34,145 nucleotides of DNA from DASXRU01 sp039933315 (lineage in GTDB: Bacteria > Acidobacteriota > Blastocatellia > Pyrinomonadales > Pyrinomonadaceae): positions 1-34,145 of the forward strand of contig JBDTOI010000022.1 in assembly GCA_039933315.1 (NCBI GenBank), written 5' to 3'. Shown piece after piece: positions 15,892 through 23,742 of this stretch. The translations under genes and the position numbers were made by a program. The notes under the pieces are model-generated. The model was not told the origin of the DNA. It was given only the letters and a program-made list of their open reading frames with translations, and did no database searches. Each line of letters opens with the position of its first letter. Position 1 is the stretch's first letter.

Positions 15892-16542
15892 ATGACGTTT
15901 CCCCGAAGTATTCCCCATTTGCACTTGGGGTCTTTCAAGTTTGCACCCTTTGCAGTTTTTGCTCTTTTCCTTTTTACGAATCTAACCGGCGTTTTCTTTA
16001 GCCACGCCTTCGCCCCCAATGCGAATGCCAGCACAGAAATCGAGTCGCTGCCTTTCGACATTCCGTCCTCAGGCGACGCTGCCACCGATTGGATGATTTT
16101 TCGCGCCGCAGAGCGACAGGGACTTGATCCCCGTTTCGTACATGCGGTCATCTGGCAGGAATCCAAATACAAGCCGCAGGCATTGTCCCACTTGGGCGCC
16201 CAGGGCCTGATGCAGTTGATGCCGGCCACGGCGCGCCGCTTTGGTTGCAAAGATGCCAACGATCCGGCCGCGAACCTCGAGGCGGGCACAAAGTACCTGG
16301 GTTGGTTGCTGAAAAGGTTTGACGGCAATGTCGCGCTGGCGCTGGCCGGCTATAACGCAGGCGAAGGCGCGGTGGACAAATACAACGGTGTGCCTCCTTA
16401 CAATGAGACTCAGAATTATGTGCGCAAGATTACCGCGCGCTACGGCAAGACCTTCCACCCCGTTCCTGTACCGTCGGCCGCCAAGCTGGCAATGAATATG
16501 ATTAAACAGGGTAGCCTGGCGGAGGCCGCCGCAACCGAATAG
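15892..16542 (+). CDS. Lytic transglycosylase (SLT domain)
   Basis: A 216-residue exported enzyme that would cleave peptidoglycan glycan strands with formation of 1,6-anhydro-muropeptides. A hydrophobic export segment lies at about 18-40. The SLT domain starts near residue 74 and shows E90 (catalytic acid) in W-Q-E-S-K-Y, then G-L-M-Q-L-M-P, N-L-E-A-G-T-K-Y-L, A-L-A-G-Y-N-A-G-E-G-A-V and P-P-Y-N-E-T-Q-N-Y-V, which is the full motif series of this family. The start at 15892 is preferred because GGAGGAG lies about 12-18 bases before it; the in-frame ATG at 15850 has no site and would put 14 extra residues before the export signal. No other cell-wall gene is adjacent. Confidence 0.93.
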   Translation: MTFPRSIPHLHLGSFKFAPFAVFALFLFTNLTGVFFSHAFAPNANASTEIESLPFDIPSSGDAATDWMIFRAAERQGLDPRFVHAVIWQESKYKPQALSHLGAQGLMQLMPATARRFGCKDANDPAANLEAGTKYLGWLLKRFDGNVALALAGYNAGEGAVDKYNGVPPYNETQNYVRKITARYGKTFHPVPVPSAAKLAMNMIKQGSLAEAAATE

Positions 16543-16693
16543 CTCATCTCGCCCTCACATACCGAATCCTCCTCCGCCGCGCGCCTGCTTGCTTTGCATG
16601 TTGGCGCGCGGTTCGTTATGATCCGCGGCAATTAACTTGATCCGGGCGTGAGTTGCTCGCGCATCCAACCAGAGCTCGCTGGCCGCAAAGTCC

Positions 16694-18829
16694 ATGTCCA
16701 ACACCGCGCAATCGCTTTCACTCGAACGCAAAATCAAGATGGCCGAGGCGCGCGAGTCGATTATCGAGCGGCTGGCGCTGGACCTGCCCACTACGATTAA
16801 TCTCGATCGGTTCCTGCGCGTAATCGTTTCCGAGCTGGGTCGCATGATGAACGTGGATCGGTGCGATGTTATTCAACTGACATCCGAAAGCGAGCTGCGC
16901 ATTAGTCACGAATGGCGCGCTGATGATGATGTGCCTTCGAGCCTGGGCACGGCGATTCCGCTGGATCTCAAGCAGCTGGCGGATCTGGTGGACATCACGC
17001 AGCCAATTCGCCTGGACGACACTTCGGCGCCGGGACTTAATCATAAAGTGCGCTTTCTGGCGAAAAGCCTGGGCACGCGATCGCTCCTGGTAGTGCCCGT
17101 CATTCAGGGCAGTGAGGTGCTGGGCCTGGTGGGGCTGCATCACACGCGCACGCCGCGCGCCTGGCTGGATGAAGAGGTTGCCTTTCTGCAATCCATCGCT
17201 CGCCAACTGGCGATTGGCTATCAGTACACGCGGCTCTATACCGACAAGAAACGCGAAGCGGATACAACTAATGCGTTGCTGGAGATTGCCAACGCCCTGA
17301 ACGCGCGATCGGACTTCGGCGAAGTGACTTCCGTCGTGCTCGAACGCGCCATCGCGCTGGTGGGCGCCGACTATTGCGCGCTGGGGGTGCTGGATCCTAC
17401 TGGCGGGCGCATCAGCCTGGCCGCATTCAAGGCCGCTCCACAAGCCGAAACCGATTCTGTGCGCGGGCTGATCGAAGCGCATGGCCAATCTCTGGATATC
17501 ACCGCGTTTCCGGAAGTAATGGAAGTGCTGGGTGAAGGAAAAACCCTGCGCCTGCTGGAAACTGATTTGCCCTTCCCCATCCGCCTGATTTTCAACGCCA
17601 CTTTGGGTGGGCGCGCGGCGCTGGTCGCGCCGGTGCGTATCGGCGGGCACACCTTTGGCTTGCTGGGATTGGTCTGGAGCGAAGCGCGCGACGGGTTTAA
17701 AGATCATGAAGTAGCGCTGGTAGAGGGCATTGCCGATCAGATAGGCACGGCGCTCGAACGGGACCAGCTTTCCGCCGAAGTAATGCGGCTCAAGAGCGCT
17801 TTGCACGAACGCTACGGCGAGGATCGGATTATCGGGCAAGCGCCGGCTATTCGCCGCGCGATGGAACTGGCCCTCAGCGTTGCCGACACCCAGACTTCGG
17901 TGTTGATTCAAGGCGAGTCGGGCACCGGCAAAGAGCTCCTGGCAAATTTGATTCACTATAATTCCGGACGCGAAGACAAGCCGTATATCAAACTGAACTG
18001 TGGCGCCATTCCGGAAACTCTGCTGGAATCAGAACTGTTCGGGCACGAGAAAGGTGCCTTTACCGACGCTCGCTCGCGGCGACAGGGCCGCTTCGAGGAA
18101 GCGAATGGCGGCACACTGTTTCTGGATGAAGTGGGCGAGATGAGCTTGTCGGCGCAAGTGCGCCTGCTGCGCGTTTTGCAGGACGGAGAGTTTACCCGCG
18201 TCGGAGGCAACGAACTGCTCAAGACCGATGTGCGCGTAATCGCTGCTTCCAACGTCGATCTTGATCGCGCGGCCGAACTGGGCTCGTTCAGGCGCGATCT
18301 TTTCTACCGGCTTTCCGTTTTTCCCATTCAATTGCCGCCGCTGCGCGAACGCCCCGAGGACATTCACCCACTGGTCATACATTTCCTCGAGCACTACAAA
18401 CAGAAGACCGGCCGTTTCGTGTCAGGTATTTCCCGGGACGCTCTGGCGGCGCTTATGAGTTATGACTGGCCCGGCAACGTGCGCGAGTTGGAAAATGCGA
18501 TCGAGCGCGCAGTAATCATCGCTTCCGGCCGCCAGATCGAGCTGGACGATCTTCCGGTCGCAGTTAGTAAGAGCACCCTGGAAGAGAAGGGCCGCGTTCG
18601 CGGCGAGCGCGCCAAAGCGGCCAACGAGGGGCGCACCACCAGTATCGAGATCGACGTTCCCAGCTCAATGGAAGAGATCGAGCGCCAGGTCATCGAAGCC
18701 ACGCTGGATTACACCGAGGGCGACAAGACAAGGGCTGCGCGTGAGTTGGGCATTGGACGCAAGACGATCTATCGCAAGCTGGAGCAGTACAACGGCAAAG
18801 GCCGCAAACAACCAAGCGACAATGATTAG
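16694..18829 (+). CDS. Double-GAF sigma-54-dependent transcriptional activator
   Basis: A 711-residue enhancer-binding protein. Two GAF sensor domains lie at about 23-180 and 190-358. The AAA+ domain at about 375-610 has Walker A G407-E-S-G-T-G-K-E, Walker B G-T-L-F-L-D-E (473-479) and the R-finger region F-R-R-D-L-F-Y-R-L. A Fis-type helix-turn-helix sits at the C-terminus (about 677-697, T-R-A-A-R-E-L-G-I-G-R-K-T-I-Y-R-K-L). It would remodel sigma-54 RNA polymerase in response to a ligand bound by the GAF domains. The sigma-54 contact loop, normally G-A-F-T-G-A, reads G-A-F-T-D-A at 454-459. There is no receiver domain, so a partner kinase is not needed. The ribosome site is weak; an internal ATG at 16739 is a possible alternative start. 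Target promoters are not evident in the window. Confidence 0.93.
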   Translation: MSNTAQSLSLERKIKMAEARESIIERLALDLPTTINLDRFLRVIVSELGRMMNVDRCDVIQLTSESELRISHEWRADDDVPSSLGTAIPLDLKQLADLVDITQPIRLDDTSAPGLNHKVRFLAKSLGTRSLLVVPVIQGSEVLGLVGLHHTRTPRAWLDEEVAFLQSIARQLAIGYQYTRLYTDKKREADTTNALLEIANALNARSDFGEVTSVVLERAIALVGADYCALGVLDPTGGRISLAAFKAAPQAETDSVRGLIEAHGQSLDITAFPEVMEVLGEGKTLRLLETDLPFPIRLIFNATLGGRAALVAPVRIGGHTFGLLGLVWSEARDGFKDHEVALVEGIADQIGTALERDQLSAEVMRLKSALHERYGEDRIIGQAPAIRRAMELALSVADTQTSVLIQGESGTGKELLANLIHYNSGREDKPYIKLNCGAIPETLLESELFGHEKGAFTDARSRRQGRFEEANGGTLFLDEVGEMSLSAQVRLLRVLQDGEFTRVGGNELLKTDVRVIAASNVDLDRAAELGSFRRDLFYRLSVFPIQLPPLRERPEDIHPLVIHFLEHYKQKTGRFVSGISRDALAALMSYDWPGNVRELENAIERAVIIASGRQIELDDLPVAVSKSTLEEKGRVRGERAKAANEGRTTSIEIDVPSSMEEIERQVIEATLDYTEGDKTRAARELGIGRKTIYRKLEQYNGKGRKQPSDND

Positions 18830-18944
18830 CAAAACTTTCGGCATGTAACACCATAGTAGCCCGGTCGACTGAGACTAGAGATGTTTCGTCCCGCGCGCAA
18901 TAATGGAACTGCTTATTCTTCAGGGTTCCGCCGGAGATGTTCTG

Positions 18945-19517
18945 ATGGCTTTGATTAACACATCACCGCTAGTTAAAACCTATACCCTCGAAGAGTTTTG
19001 GGAGCTGCCTGATCCTCCAGATCGGGCGAAACTCGAATTGATCGCGGGGGTTCTCTACATGTCACCACCACCAGGCTACATTCACGACGACATTGTTACG
19101 CGTTTGATTCGGGTTTTAACAATGGAGCTAGTTCGCGTTAGTGATCGCGGCAAGCTTCACGCTCCTCGTGCCGCCATCTGGACAAGCCCGAATACATACC
19201 TGGAGCCCGACCTCTTCTATATTTCGGCGGAAACGCGAGCCCGCCTCAACCCCGCTCATCGCACCACGGCCGACCTCGTAATCGAAGTCATCTCGCCAGG
19301 TTCTGCTATCTACGATCGCAATACGAAGGCTGACACCTACGCTGCCCTTGGAGTGAAAGAACTCTGGTTAGTGGATGAGGTTGAGGAGAACATTGAGTTA
19401 CGTCGTTTGACGGATGTACGCTTTGGCCCGGGAAAGGTGTTTACGAAAGGTGAGACGGTGACATCAGAACTCCTGTCCGGCTTGACTGTGGATGCCTCGA
19501 GCATTTTTGCAGACTGA
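18945..19517 (+). CDS. Uma2 family (DUF820) endonuclease-like protein
   Basis: A 190-residue protein of the PD-(D/E)XK superfamily. Expected catalytic residues are visible: E31 in L-E-L-I-A-G-V-L-Y, D89 in E-P-D-L-F-Y-I, E114 in V-I-E-V-I-S-P and K128 in R-N-T-K-A-D-T-Y. The L-G-V-K-E-L-W-L-V-D segment follows as in the family. Uma2 proteins are common and multi-copy in Acidobacteria and cyanobacteria. Their biological role is uncertain, and some are linked to mobile elements. I chose the start at 18945 (GGAG upstream) over the in-frame ATG at 18903, which lacks a ribosome site. It stands alone. Confidence 0.88.
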   Translation: MALINTSPLVKTYTLEEFWELPDPPDRAKLELIAGVLYMSPPPGYIHDDIVTRLIRVLTMELVRVSDRGKLHAPRAAIWTSPNTYLEPDLFYISAETRARLNPAHRTTADLVIEVISPGSAIYDRNTKADTYAALGVKELWLVDEVEENIELRRLTDVRFGPGKVFTKGETVTSELLSGLTVDASSIFAD

Positions 19518-19600
19518 AAGGCTCTTTCTACAGTACGACCAGCTTCTATTCCGACGTTTGTGAGTCTCAAGTTGAGGTTTCCAGCAACCCTACCAAGTTG

Positions 19601-20524
19601 CTATGGTTCTACTATCTGCGCTCGCAACTTACGCGACTGTCTTGCCTCGACGATCATGTGACAGATGATTGCTGCGATAATGATCGACCCTCCCAGTATC
19701 GCCCACTTGGTTGGTCTCTCGCCGATCACCAGAAAGACCCACACCGGATTCAGCAACGGCTCGACATAGCCAACGATCCCGGCGTCCAGCGACCGCAGGC
19801 CCCGCGCCATCCCGGCGGTAAACAAAGTGTAGGCCAGACCAATCTGCACCACGCCCAGGTACAACACACTGAGTGCATCATGCGTGGTCATCTGCGGCAA
19901 GACTGCCAGGCCGGCCGGCGCCGCTATCAACACGATCAGAAGGTTTCCGTAGATGACGGATGAAGCCCGGTTAACATCACGCGCTGTGGCGTGACGCAAC
20001 AACAGAAAATAAAAGGCAAAACAGACCCCGGAGGCCAGGGCCATCAGGTTCCCGGTCACGTCCTGCGGGCGCAGCTTGCCCACAAAAAACAGCGACATCC
20101 CTGCGACGCAGGCCACCACCGTTATCAGATCGCGGCGGCGAAACTTTTCCTTGTAGAGCAAGGGTTCGAAGACGAGGATGTAAACCGGCGCCGTGTATTG
20201 CAGGAAAATCGCATTGGCGGCCGTTGTTTGTTTTGTGGCCAGAACGAACAGCAGTAAGAGGACCGCGTAGAGCAAGGCGGCCAGGGCTGTAATACGATTC
20301 AGCCCAAATCCTTCATGCCTGGTAAGCAGCGCGACGATGATAGCCGCAGTGAGTGAGCGACCAAACGACAACTCCAACCCGGAAATCGAAGTCCATTTGA
20401 TGAAAAGTCCGCCCGTGCTCCAGAGCAACGCGGCGGCGAGCACAAACAAGAGAGGGGAATAAGATCGGACCGGGTCAGAAGATTGTGAATTGAGTTTCGG
20501 CAATACTCTGATGGGCTTCCACAA
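19601..20524 (-). CDS. EamA/DMT family transporter
   Basis: A 307-residue integral membrane protein with about ten membrane segments arranged as two EamA repeats (first about 24-148, second about 158-292). Typical features are L-W-S-T-G-G-L-F-I-K in helix 1, Q-Y-T-A-P-V-Y at the end of the first repeat and Y-V-E-P-L-L-N-P-V-W near the end of the second. Members export or import amino acids, nucleotide precursors or other small metabolites; the substrate cannot be told. No in-frame ATG lies before the first helix. TTG at 20524 or 20503 are the candidate starts, and neither has a strong ribosome site. Confidence 0.88.
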   Translation of the reverse strand: MWKPIRVLPKLNSQSSDPVRSYSPLLFVLAAALLWSTGGLFIKWTSISGLELSFGRSLTAAIIVALLTRHEGFGLNRITALAALLYAVLLLLFVLATKQTTAANAIFLQYTAPVYILVFEPLLYKEKFRRRDLITVVACVAGMSLFFVGKLRPQDVTGNLMALASGVCFAFYFLLLRHATARDVNRASSVIYGNLLIVLIAAPAGLAVLPQMTTHDALSVLYLGVVQIGLAYTLFTAGMARGLRSLDAGIVGYVEPLLNPVWVFLVIGERPTKWAILGGSIIIAAIICHMIVEARQSRKLRAQIVEP

Positions 20525-20635
20525 GAACTCTTATTTCGTGTTCGTTGGTGTAGTTAGTGTGATTTCATGGATCGTGTCGCTACGAATCATGAGCACACGA
20601 TCCGACCAATCCTGATCCTAGTCCGGGCGCGACGG

Positions 20636-21673
20636 CTAGTTGTTCTCCGGTTCGCCGGTCGCACGATCTCGCTCGCTGAGGGTTTTGCCAAACACTCCGT
20701 TCCAGGGTGGAATGACAATCGAAACGGCCCCGTGCGCCTGCGCCTGGCAGGCGAGGCGAATCAACGGCTTTGGCTCAGTCGTATCGATATAACCGAACTC
20801 TTTAATCTTCTTGCCTTCGCGAGCAGCCACGTCTGCCAGCTTCTCCGCGCCGCCCAGCACGCCGACCCAGCAGGTGCCACAGGAGGCCGAGCGACACTCG
20901 ACCGGGATGGGGCCTTCGATGCGCCGCGGGTCGATCTCGCGCCAGTCGCGAGTTCGGTCATCGGCCGCGCCCCAGGCAAGATCCTGCGAGTCGTTTAGTT
21001 TGTATTTCGCTTTGTCATCGTTCTCGTCGAAGGTGACGGTCCACCGCTTATCCACAGTCCGGAGAAAACCAAACAATCCCTGGCCATCGTCCTGCGCGCG
21101 CTCCCGGATGATTTGCTCAGGGGATTTGCGAACGTGTTTCCTATCGATTTGCACTGCGCCTTTGGCAGCCTTGAAGGCCGCCAGACCCGCCTGTCGCACA
21201 GTCATAAAAGCTACCGCGGTAATGCCTACTACCAGCGACTGATCTACTTTCAGAGTCTGACTAACCCGGCGTGCCACTTCCAGAATCTTATCGGCCGGAG
21301 CAGTGGCATCGGATTCCGCCTGGGCTTCCTCGGACAAGGATTCCGCAGCGTGCTCTTCGACCGCTTTTTTGACCGCCGGCCAGTAGCGGTGGCCGTAAAT
21401 AAACTTGTGCGACGAGTCTACCTGATCTCTGAGATGGTAATTCCCCTGCAGCAGTAATTCCCGGGCCAGTTTGTCAGGATCGCTTGCCTGCTCGAGGGCC
21501 TGGCACAGGGAAAGTGGGTAGAACGCAAACCAGATTTGCGTCGCAGCCTTGTCCACTTCATGAATCGATCGCAACAGCCTGGTCAGGGTTGCGGCCCAGG
21601 CTTCTTCGTCGTAGCGGTTGAGAAAATCTTCGAATGTATTAGCTGAAGCCATTTTGCTTGCCGTGCTGCTCAT
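20636..21673 (-). CDS. [2Fe-2S] ferredoxin-domain protein with unknown N-terminal domain
   Basis: A 345-residue protein. The C-terminal third is a plant-type ferredoxin-like domain with cluster ligands C260, C265, C268 (E-C-R-S-A-S-C-G-T-C-W) and C309 (R-L-A-C-Q-A-Q). The N-terminal 110 residues form an unfamiliar helical domain with W-F-A-F-Y-P-L-S-L and G-H-R-Y-W-P motifs, separated from the ferredoxin by an acidic linker and a hydrophobic stretch at about 145-170 (V-V-G-I-T-A-V-A-F-M-T-V) that could be a membrane segment or buried helix. It may transfer electrons between a soluble donor and a membrane partner, but no partner is adjacent. I chose the ATG at 21673; a TTG eight codons upstream is the alternative. 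Confidence 0.78.
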   Translation of the reverse strand: MSSTASKMASANTFEDFLNRYDEEAWAATLTRLLRSIHEVDKAATQIWFAFYPLSLCQALEQASDPDKLARELLLQGNYHLRDQVDSSHKFIYGHRYWPAVKKAVEEHAAESLSEEAQAESDATAPADKILEVARRVSQTLKVDQSLVVGITAVAFMTVRQAGLAAFKAAKGAVQIDRKHVRKSPEQIIRERAQDDGQGLFGFLRTVDKRWTVTFDENDDKAKYKLNDSQDLAWGAADDRTRDWREIDPRRIEGPIPVECRSASCGTCWVGVLGGAEKLADVAAREGKKIKEFGYIDTTEPKPLIRLACQAQAHGAVSIVIPPWNGVFGKTLSERDRATGEPENN

Positions 21674-21817
21674 AATGTTCTTATCGTTAGGACACAATTA
21701 AACCACAGAGTCTCTGAGAATGCAGAGCGGCTGGGCTTCAGTTCTTGAAAAAGTTCTGCGCGTAGAATATTGACAATCCCCGAGCGAGCAGAGTAAAAGT
21801 CGTTTTCGTCATACCCT

Positions 21818-21838
21818 TAACGCAAACTGTCAGTTTGC
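21818..21838. repeat. CGCAAACTG hairpin, copy 1
   Basis: taacgcaaactgtcagtttg and the next base form a hairpin of the same family as the copies at 22687 and 23490, differing by one loop base (TGTCA instead of TGTTA). It lies between the divergent [2Fe-2S] gene and the zinc-ribbon membrane protein gene. Confidence 0.7.
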
Positions 21839-21895
21839 AAACGCGCCGAGGCTGACTCTGGCGTGTTACCAGGTCCGGCAAAGGAGATATGAAAA

Positions 21896-22261
21896 ATGGA
21901 CGCGAAACCGGTTGAACCGAAGAGAGAGAAAACCTTTGACGCCGCCTATGGCTTTTCGTTTGCAGTCGCGGTGGGGCTGATCCTCTTTATTGCCGGCCTG
22001 GTGATCACACTTACCCTGGGCGAAGGGACCAGCATCGGCCTCATCTTTGGTATTCCACTCCTGATCGCGGGGCTGATTGTGCCGCTGTTCATGATGCGCG
22101 ACCTGTTCAAGAAGAATGAGATTAACGCTCCCTGCCCTTCGTGTGGCACAACTATTAAGACCTCCGACGCTACCCTCCACCTGACCTGCCCTAACTGCAA
22201 TCGCCTGATCACCGTGCGAGAGATGAAGCTCGTTTTGGCGGAGACAGAACATCCTCAGTAG
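21896..22261 (+). CDS. Small membrane protein with C-terminal zinc ribbon
   Basis: A 121-residue protein with two membrane segments (about 18-41 and 47-67) followed by a zinc ribbon with two Cys pairs, C-P-S-C and C-P-N-C, about 17 residues apart (residues about 80-101). The ribbon should be cytoplasmic. I do not recognise a named family. It is preceded by AAGGAG nine bases before the ATG; an ATG at 21888 is in another frame and closes quickly. It converges on the oxidase cluster and is followed by an inverted repeat that may stop transcription from both sides. Confidence 0.75.
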   Translation: MDAKPVEPKREKTFDAAYGFSFAVAVGLILFIAGLVITLTLGEGTSIGLIFGIPLLIAGLIVPLFMMRDLFKKNEINAPCPSCGTTIKTSDATLHLTCPNCNRLITVREMKLVLAETEHPQ

Positions 22262-22281
22262 TCTCCATCCTCGCGGAGGAA

Positions 22282-22360
22282 TTGTAGGGGCGTCTCTCCG
22301 TGGGCGCCCCTCTTAAGCGCGTTGGGCAATAAGGGGCCGCCACGGAGTGCCGCCCCTACA
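22282..22360. repeat. Imperfect inverted repeat, diverged copy of the 4582 element
   Basis: The left arm from 22282 (tgtaggggcg, then ctccgtgg) and the right arm 22331-22360 (aaggggccgc cacggagtgc and on) match the arms at 4582-4670 but differ from each other at several stem positions. It separates the convergent zinc-ribbon gene and the oxidase subunit IV gene, where a bidirectional terminator would be expected. Confidence 0.75.
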
Positions 22361-22368
22361 GTGCCGCA

Positions 22369-22677
22369 TCAATGCGGACCAACCGGCGGCGGCAACCAGC
22401 CTCGAGACAGGTAGTCACTCAACGTTAACGCAAACATTATCCCCAACCAGAACAGTCCGGATCCCACTATCACCCAGGTCAGGCGCGAGCTGTAGCGCAC
22501 GTGCATGAAATAAAGCACCACCAGCGTAGCCTTGATGACGGCGACGGTGAGAGCGACGATGGTGTTAAATTGTCCGCCGAGATCGATGAAGGCGACCATT
22601 ACAGTCACCGCCGTTCCGACCATCAGCGCGGCGAAGATCGCGAAGTAAACCTTCCGGGAAACAATGTGCTCGCTCAT
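22369..22677 (-). CDS. Cytochrome c oxidase subunit IV family protein
   Basis: A 102-residue protein with three membrane segments (about 10-31, 38-60, 66-88) and the V-V-L-Y-F-M-H-V-R-Y-S-S motif typical of the prokaryotic subunit IV (caa3/CtaF-like) family. This small subunit helps assemble or stabilise the haem-copper oxidase in the membrane. It is the last gene of the respiratory cluster, 44 bp after subunit III. The ATG at 22677 has no Shine-Dalgarno sequence. Upstream lie a hairpin (22691-22712) and a mini-frame ATG-AAC-TGA starting at 22689. Confidence 0.9.
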   Translation of the reverse strand: MSEHIVSRKVYFAIFAALMVGTAVTVMVAFIDLGGQFNTIVALTVAVIKATLVVLYFMHVRYSSRLTWVIVGSGLFWLGIMFALTLSDYLSRGWLPPPVGPH

Positions 22678-22686
22678 AACTCAGTT

Positions 22687-22712
22687 CATGTAACGCAAAC
22701 TGTTAGTTTGCG
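22687..22712. repeat. CGCAAACTG hairpin, copy 2 (coxC to subunit IV gap)
   Basis: A 26-bp block identical to 23490-23515. In the transcript it forms a hairpin (CGCAAACU/AGUUUGCG) followed by UUACAUG. The AUG in this block opens only two codons before UGA, then the true subunit IV start follows at 22677. Confidence 0.8.
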
Positions 22713-22721
22713 GTCTTTGCC

Positions 22722-23492
22722 CTACCCGTGATGCTCCAGGTGCCGCCCCAACAAGTACAACAACGGAAACAGAAATATCCAGATGATATCCACGAAGTGC
22801 CAGTAGAGCCCTGATATCTCCACCGGCGCATGGTATTCAGGACTGTATCGTCCCCTTGCCGCCGAAAAGATCAGGAACGCCAGCAAGCCTATCCCGACGA
22901 TCATGTGCAACGCGTGGACGCCGGTCAGCGCGAAGTAGATCCAGTAGAACATCTCTACGTGCCTTACAGAGGTGCCCGGCGACAGATGTAGCTTGTGCTC
23001 GTCGTAGGGCTCATGCGGCCCTTGCACCGCCGGGTTGAATGGCCGCGACGGCAGCAACTTTCCCGGAATCAAACTGTCGCGATACTTTTCGTGATACTCG
23101 ACGCCCTTAATACCCAGGAAGGTGAGACCCAGCGCCATCGTCGCCACCAGGAATATGACTGTCAGGCGGCGCTGACCCACCTGGGCGCTATAGACCGCGA
23201 GCGCCATGGTCAGACTGCTGACAATCAGGACGCCGGTGTTGATTGCTCCCAGCTTAATGTCCAGGTGATTGCTGGCGGCGGCAAACGCTTCCGGATAAGA
23301 CGAACGGTAAAGCACGTACGCCAGGAACATGCCGCCGAAGAACATTATTTCGGTGACCAGAAAAACCCACATGCCCAGCGTGCCCGCCTCGCGCTGCTGC
23401 TCCATGTTCTCGAAATGGTGCTGCAGCGCCGGATGGTGCTCGGCGTGTTCTATGGCGGCGTGACCTTCGGGCAAATGCTTCTCCGTAATCAT
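22722..23492 (-). CDS. coxC: Cytochrome c oxidase subunit III
   Basis: A 256-residue subunit III of a haem-copper oxidase. A His-rich N-terminal cytoplasmic segment (E-H-A-E-H-H-P-A-L-Q-H-H) precedes five membrane segments, beginning with L-G-M-W-V-F-L-V-T-E-I-M-F-F-G-G, a strong family signature with the conserved glutamate. Later come F-Y-W-I-Y-F-A-L-T-G-V-H-A-L-H-M-I-V-G and the C-terminal Y-W-H-F-V-D-I-I-W-I-F-L-F-P-L-L-Y, also diagnostic. Five helices fit the caa3-type subunit III. I place the start at ATG 23492; the longer frame to 23528 would translate a repeat hairpin. There is no Shine-Dalgarno sequence. It lies between subunits I and IV. Confidence 0.95.
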   Translation of the reverse strand: MITEKHLPEGHAAIEHAEHHPALQHHFENMEQQREAGTLGMWVFLVTEIMFFGGMFLAYVLYRSSYPEAFAAASNHLDIKLGAINTGVLIVSSLTMALAVYSAQVGQRRLTVIFLVATMALGLTFLGIKGVEYHEKYRDSLIPGKLLPSRPFNPAVQGPHEPYDEHKLHLSPGTSVRHVEMFYWIYFALTGVHALHMIVGIGLLAFLIFSAARGRYSPEYHAPVEISGLYWHFVDIIWIFLFPLLYLLGRHLEHHG

Positions 23493-23515
23493 GTAACGCA
23501 AACTGTTAGTTTGCG
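23490..23515. repeat. CGCAAACTG hairpin, copy 3 (at the coxC start codon)
   Basis: Identical over 26 bp to 22687-22712. It includes the coxC start codon itself: the transcript reads hairpin, UUAC, then AUG. No ribosome binding site lies between hairpin and start. Confidence 0.8.
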
Positions 23516-23547
23516 TCTTCGTTTTCAAGTTGCGCGCATCTCAGGAC

Positions 23548-23737
23548 ATCCACGGATTACGCAGATTTCACAGATTCAAAACCAATTACATCCAGGGGCG
23601 GTAAAGAGAACCTCGCCACTGACATGTTCTCTCGCCTCTGACATGTTCTCTCGCCTCTGACATGTTCTCTCGCCTCTGACATGTTCTCTCCTCTGACATG
23701 TTCTTTCCCCTCTGTGTAATCTGCGTAATCTGTGGAT
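23548..23737. repeat. Inverted-repeat element enclosing a tandem repeat
   Basis: Arms 23548-23574 and 23711-23737 are 27-bp reverse complements with two mismatches (atccacggattacgcagat and on). They belong to the same family as the arms at 218-320. The interior holds the 19-bp tandem array. The element fills the gap between coxA and coxC. Confidence 0.8.
23621..23711. repeat. 19-bp tandem repeat, five copies
   Basis: Unit gacatgttctctcgcctct begins at 23621, 23640, 23659 and 23678 (the fourth copy is 17 bp), with a fifth diverged copy at 23695. Each unit contains the palindrome ACATGT. Copies are adjacent with no spacers, which rules out a CRISPR array. Confidence 0.9.
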
Positions 23738-23742
23738 AACCG

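Noticed and set aside
16718..17956. 412-aa open frame on minus, opposite the sigma-54 activator
   Set aside because: The coding strand has clear GAF and AAA+ domains. The opposite frame shows no recognisable motif and arises from codon bias.
23493..23528. N-terminal extension of coxC
   Set aside because: It would translate the dispersed hairpin repeat; the ATG at 23492 opens the conserved protein.
23621..23711. Possible CRISPR array
   Set aside because: The 19-bp units are directly adjacent with no spacers, and no cas genes are present, so it is a plain tandem repeat.
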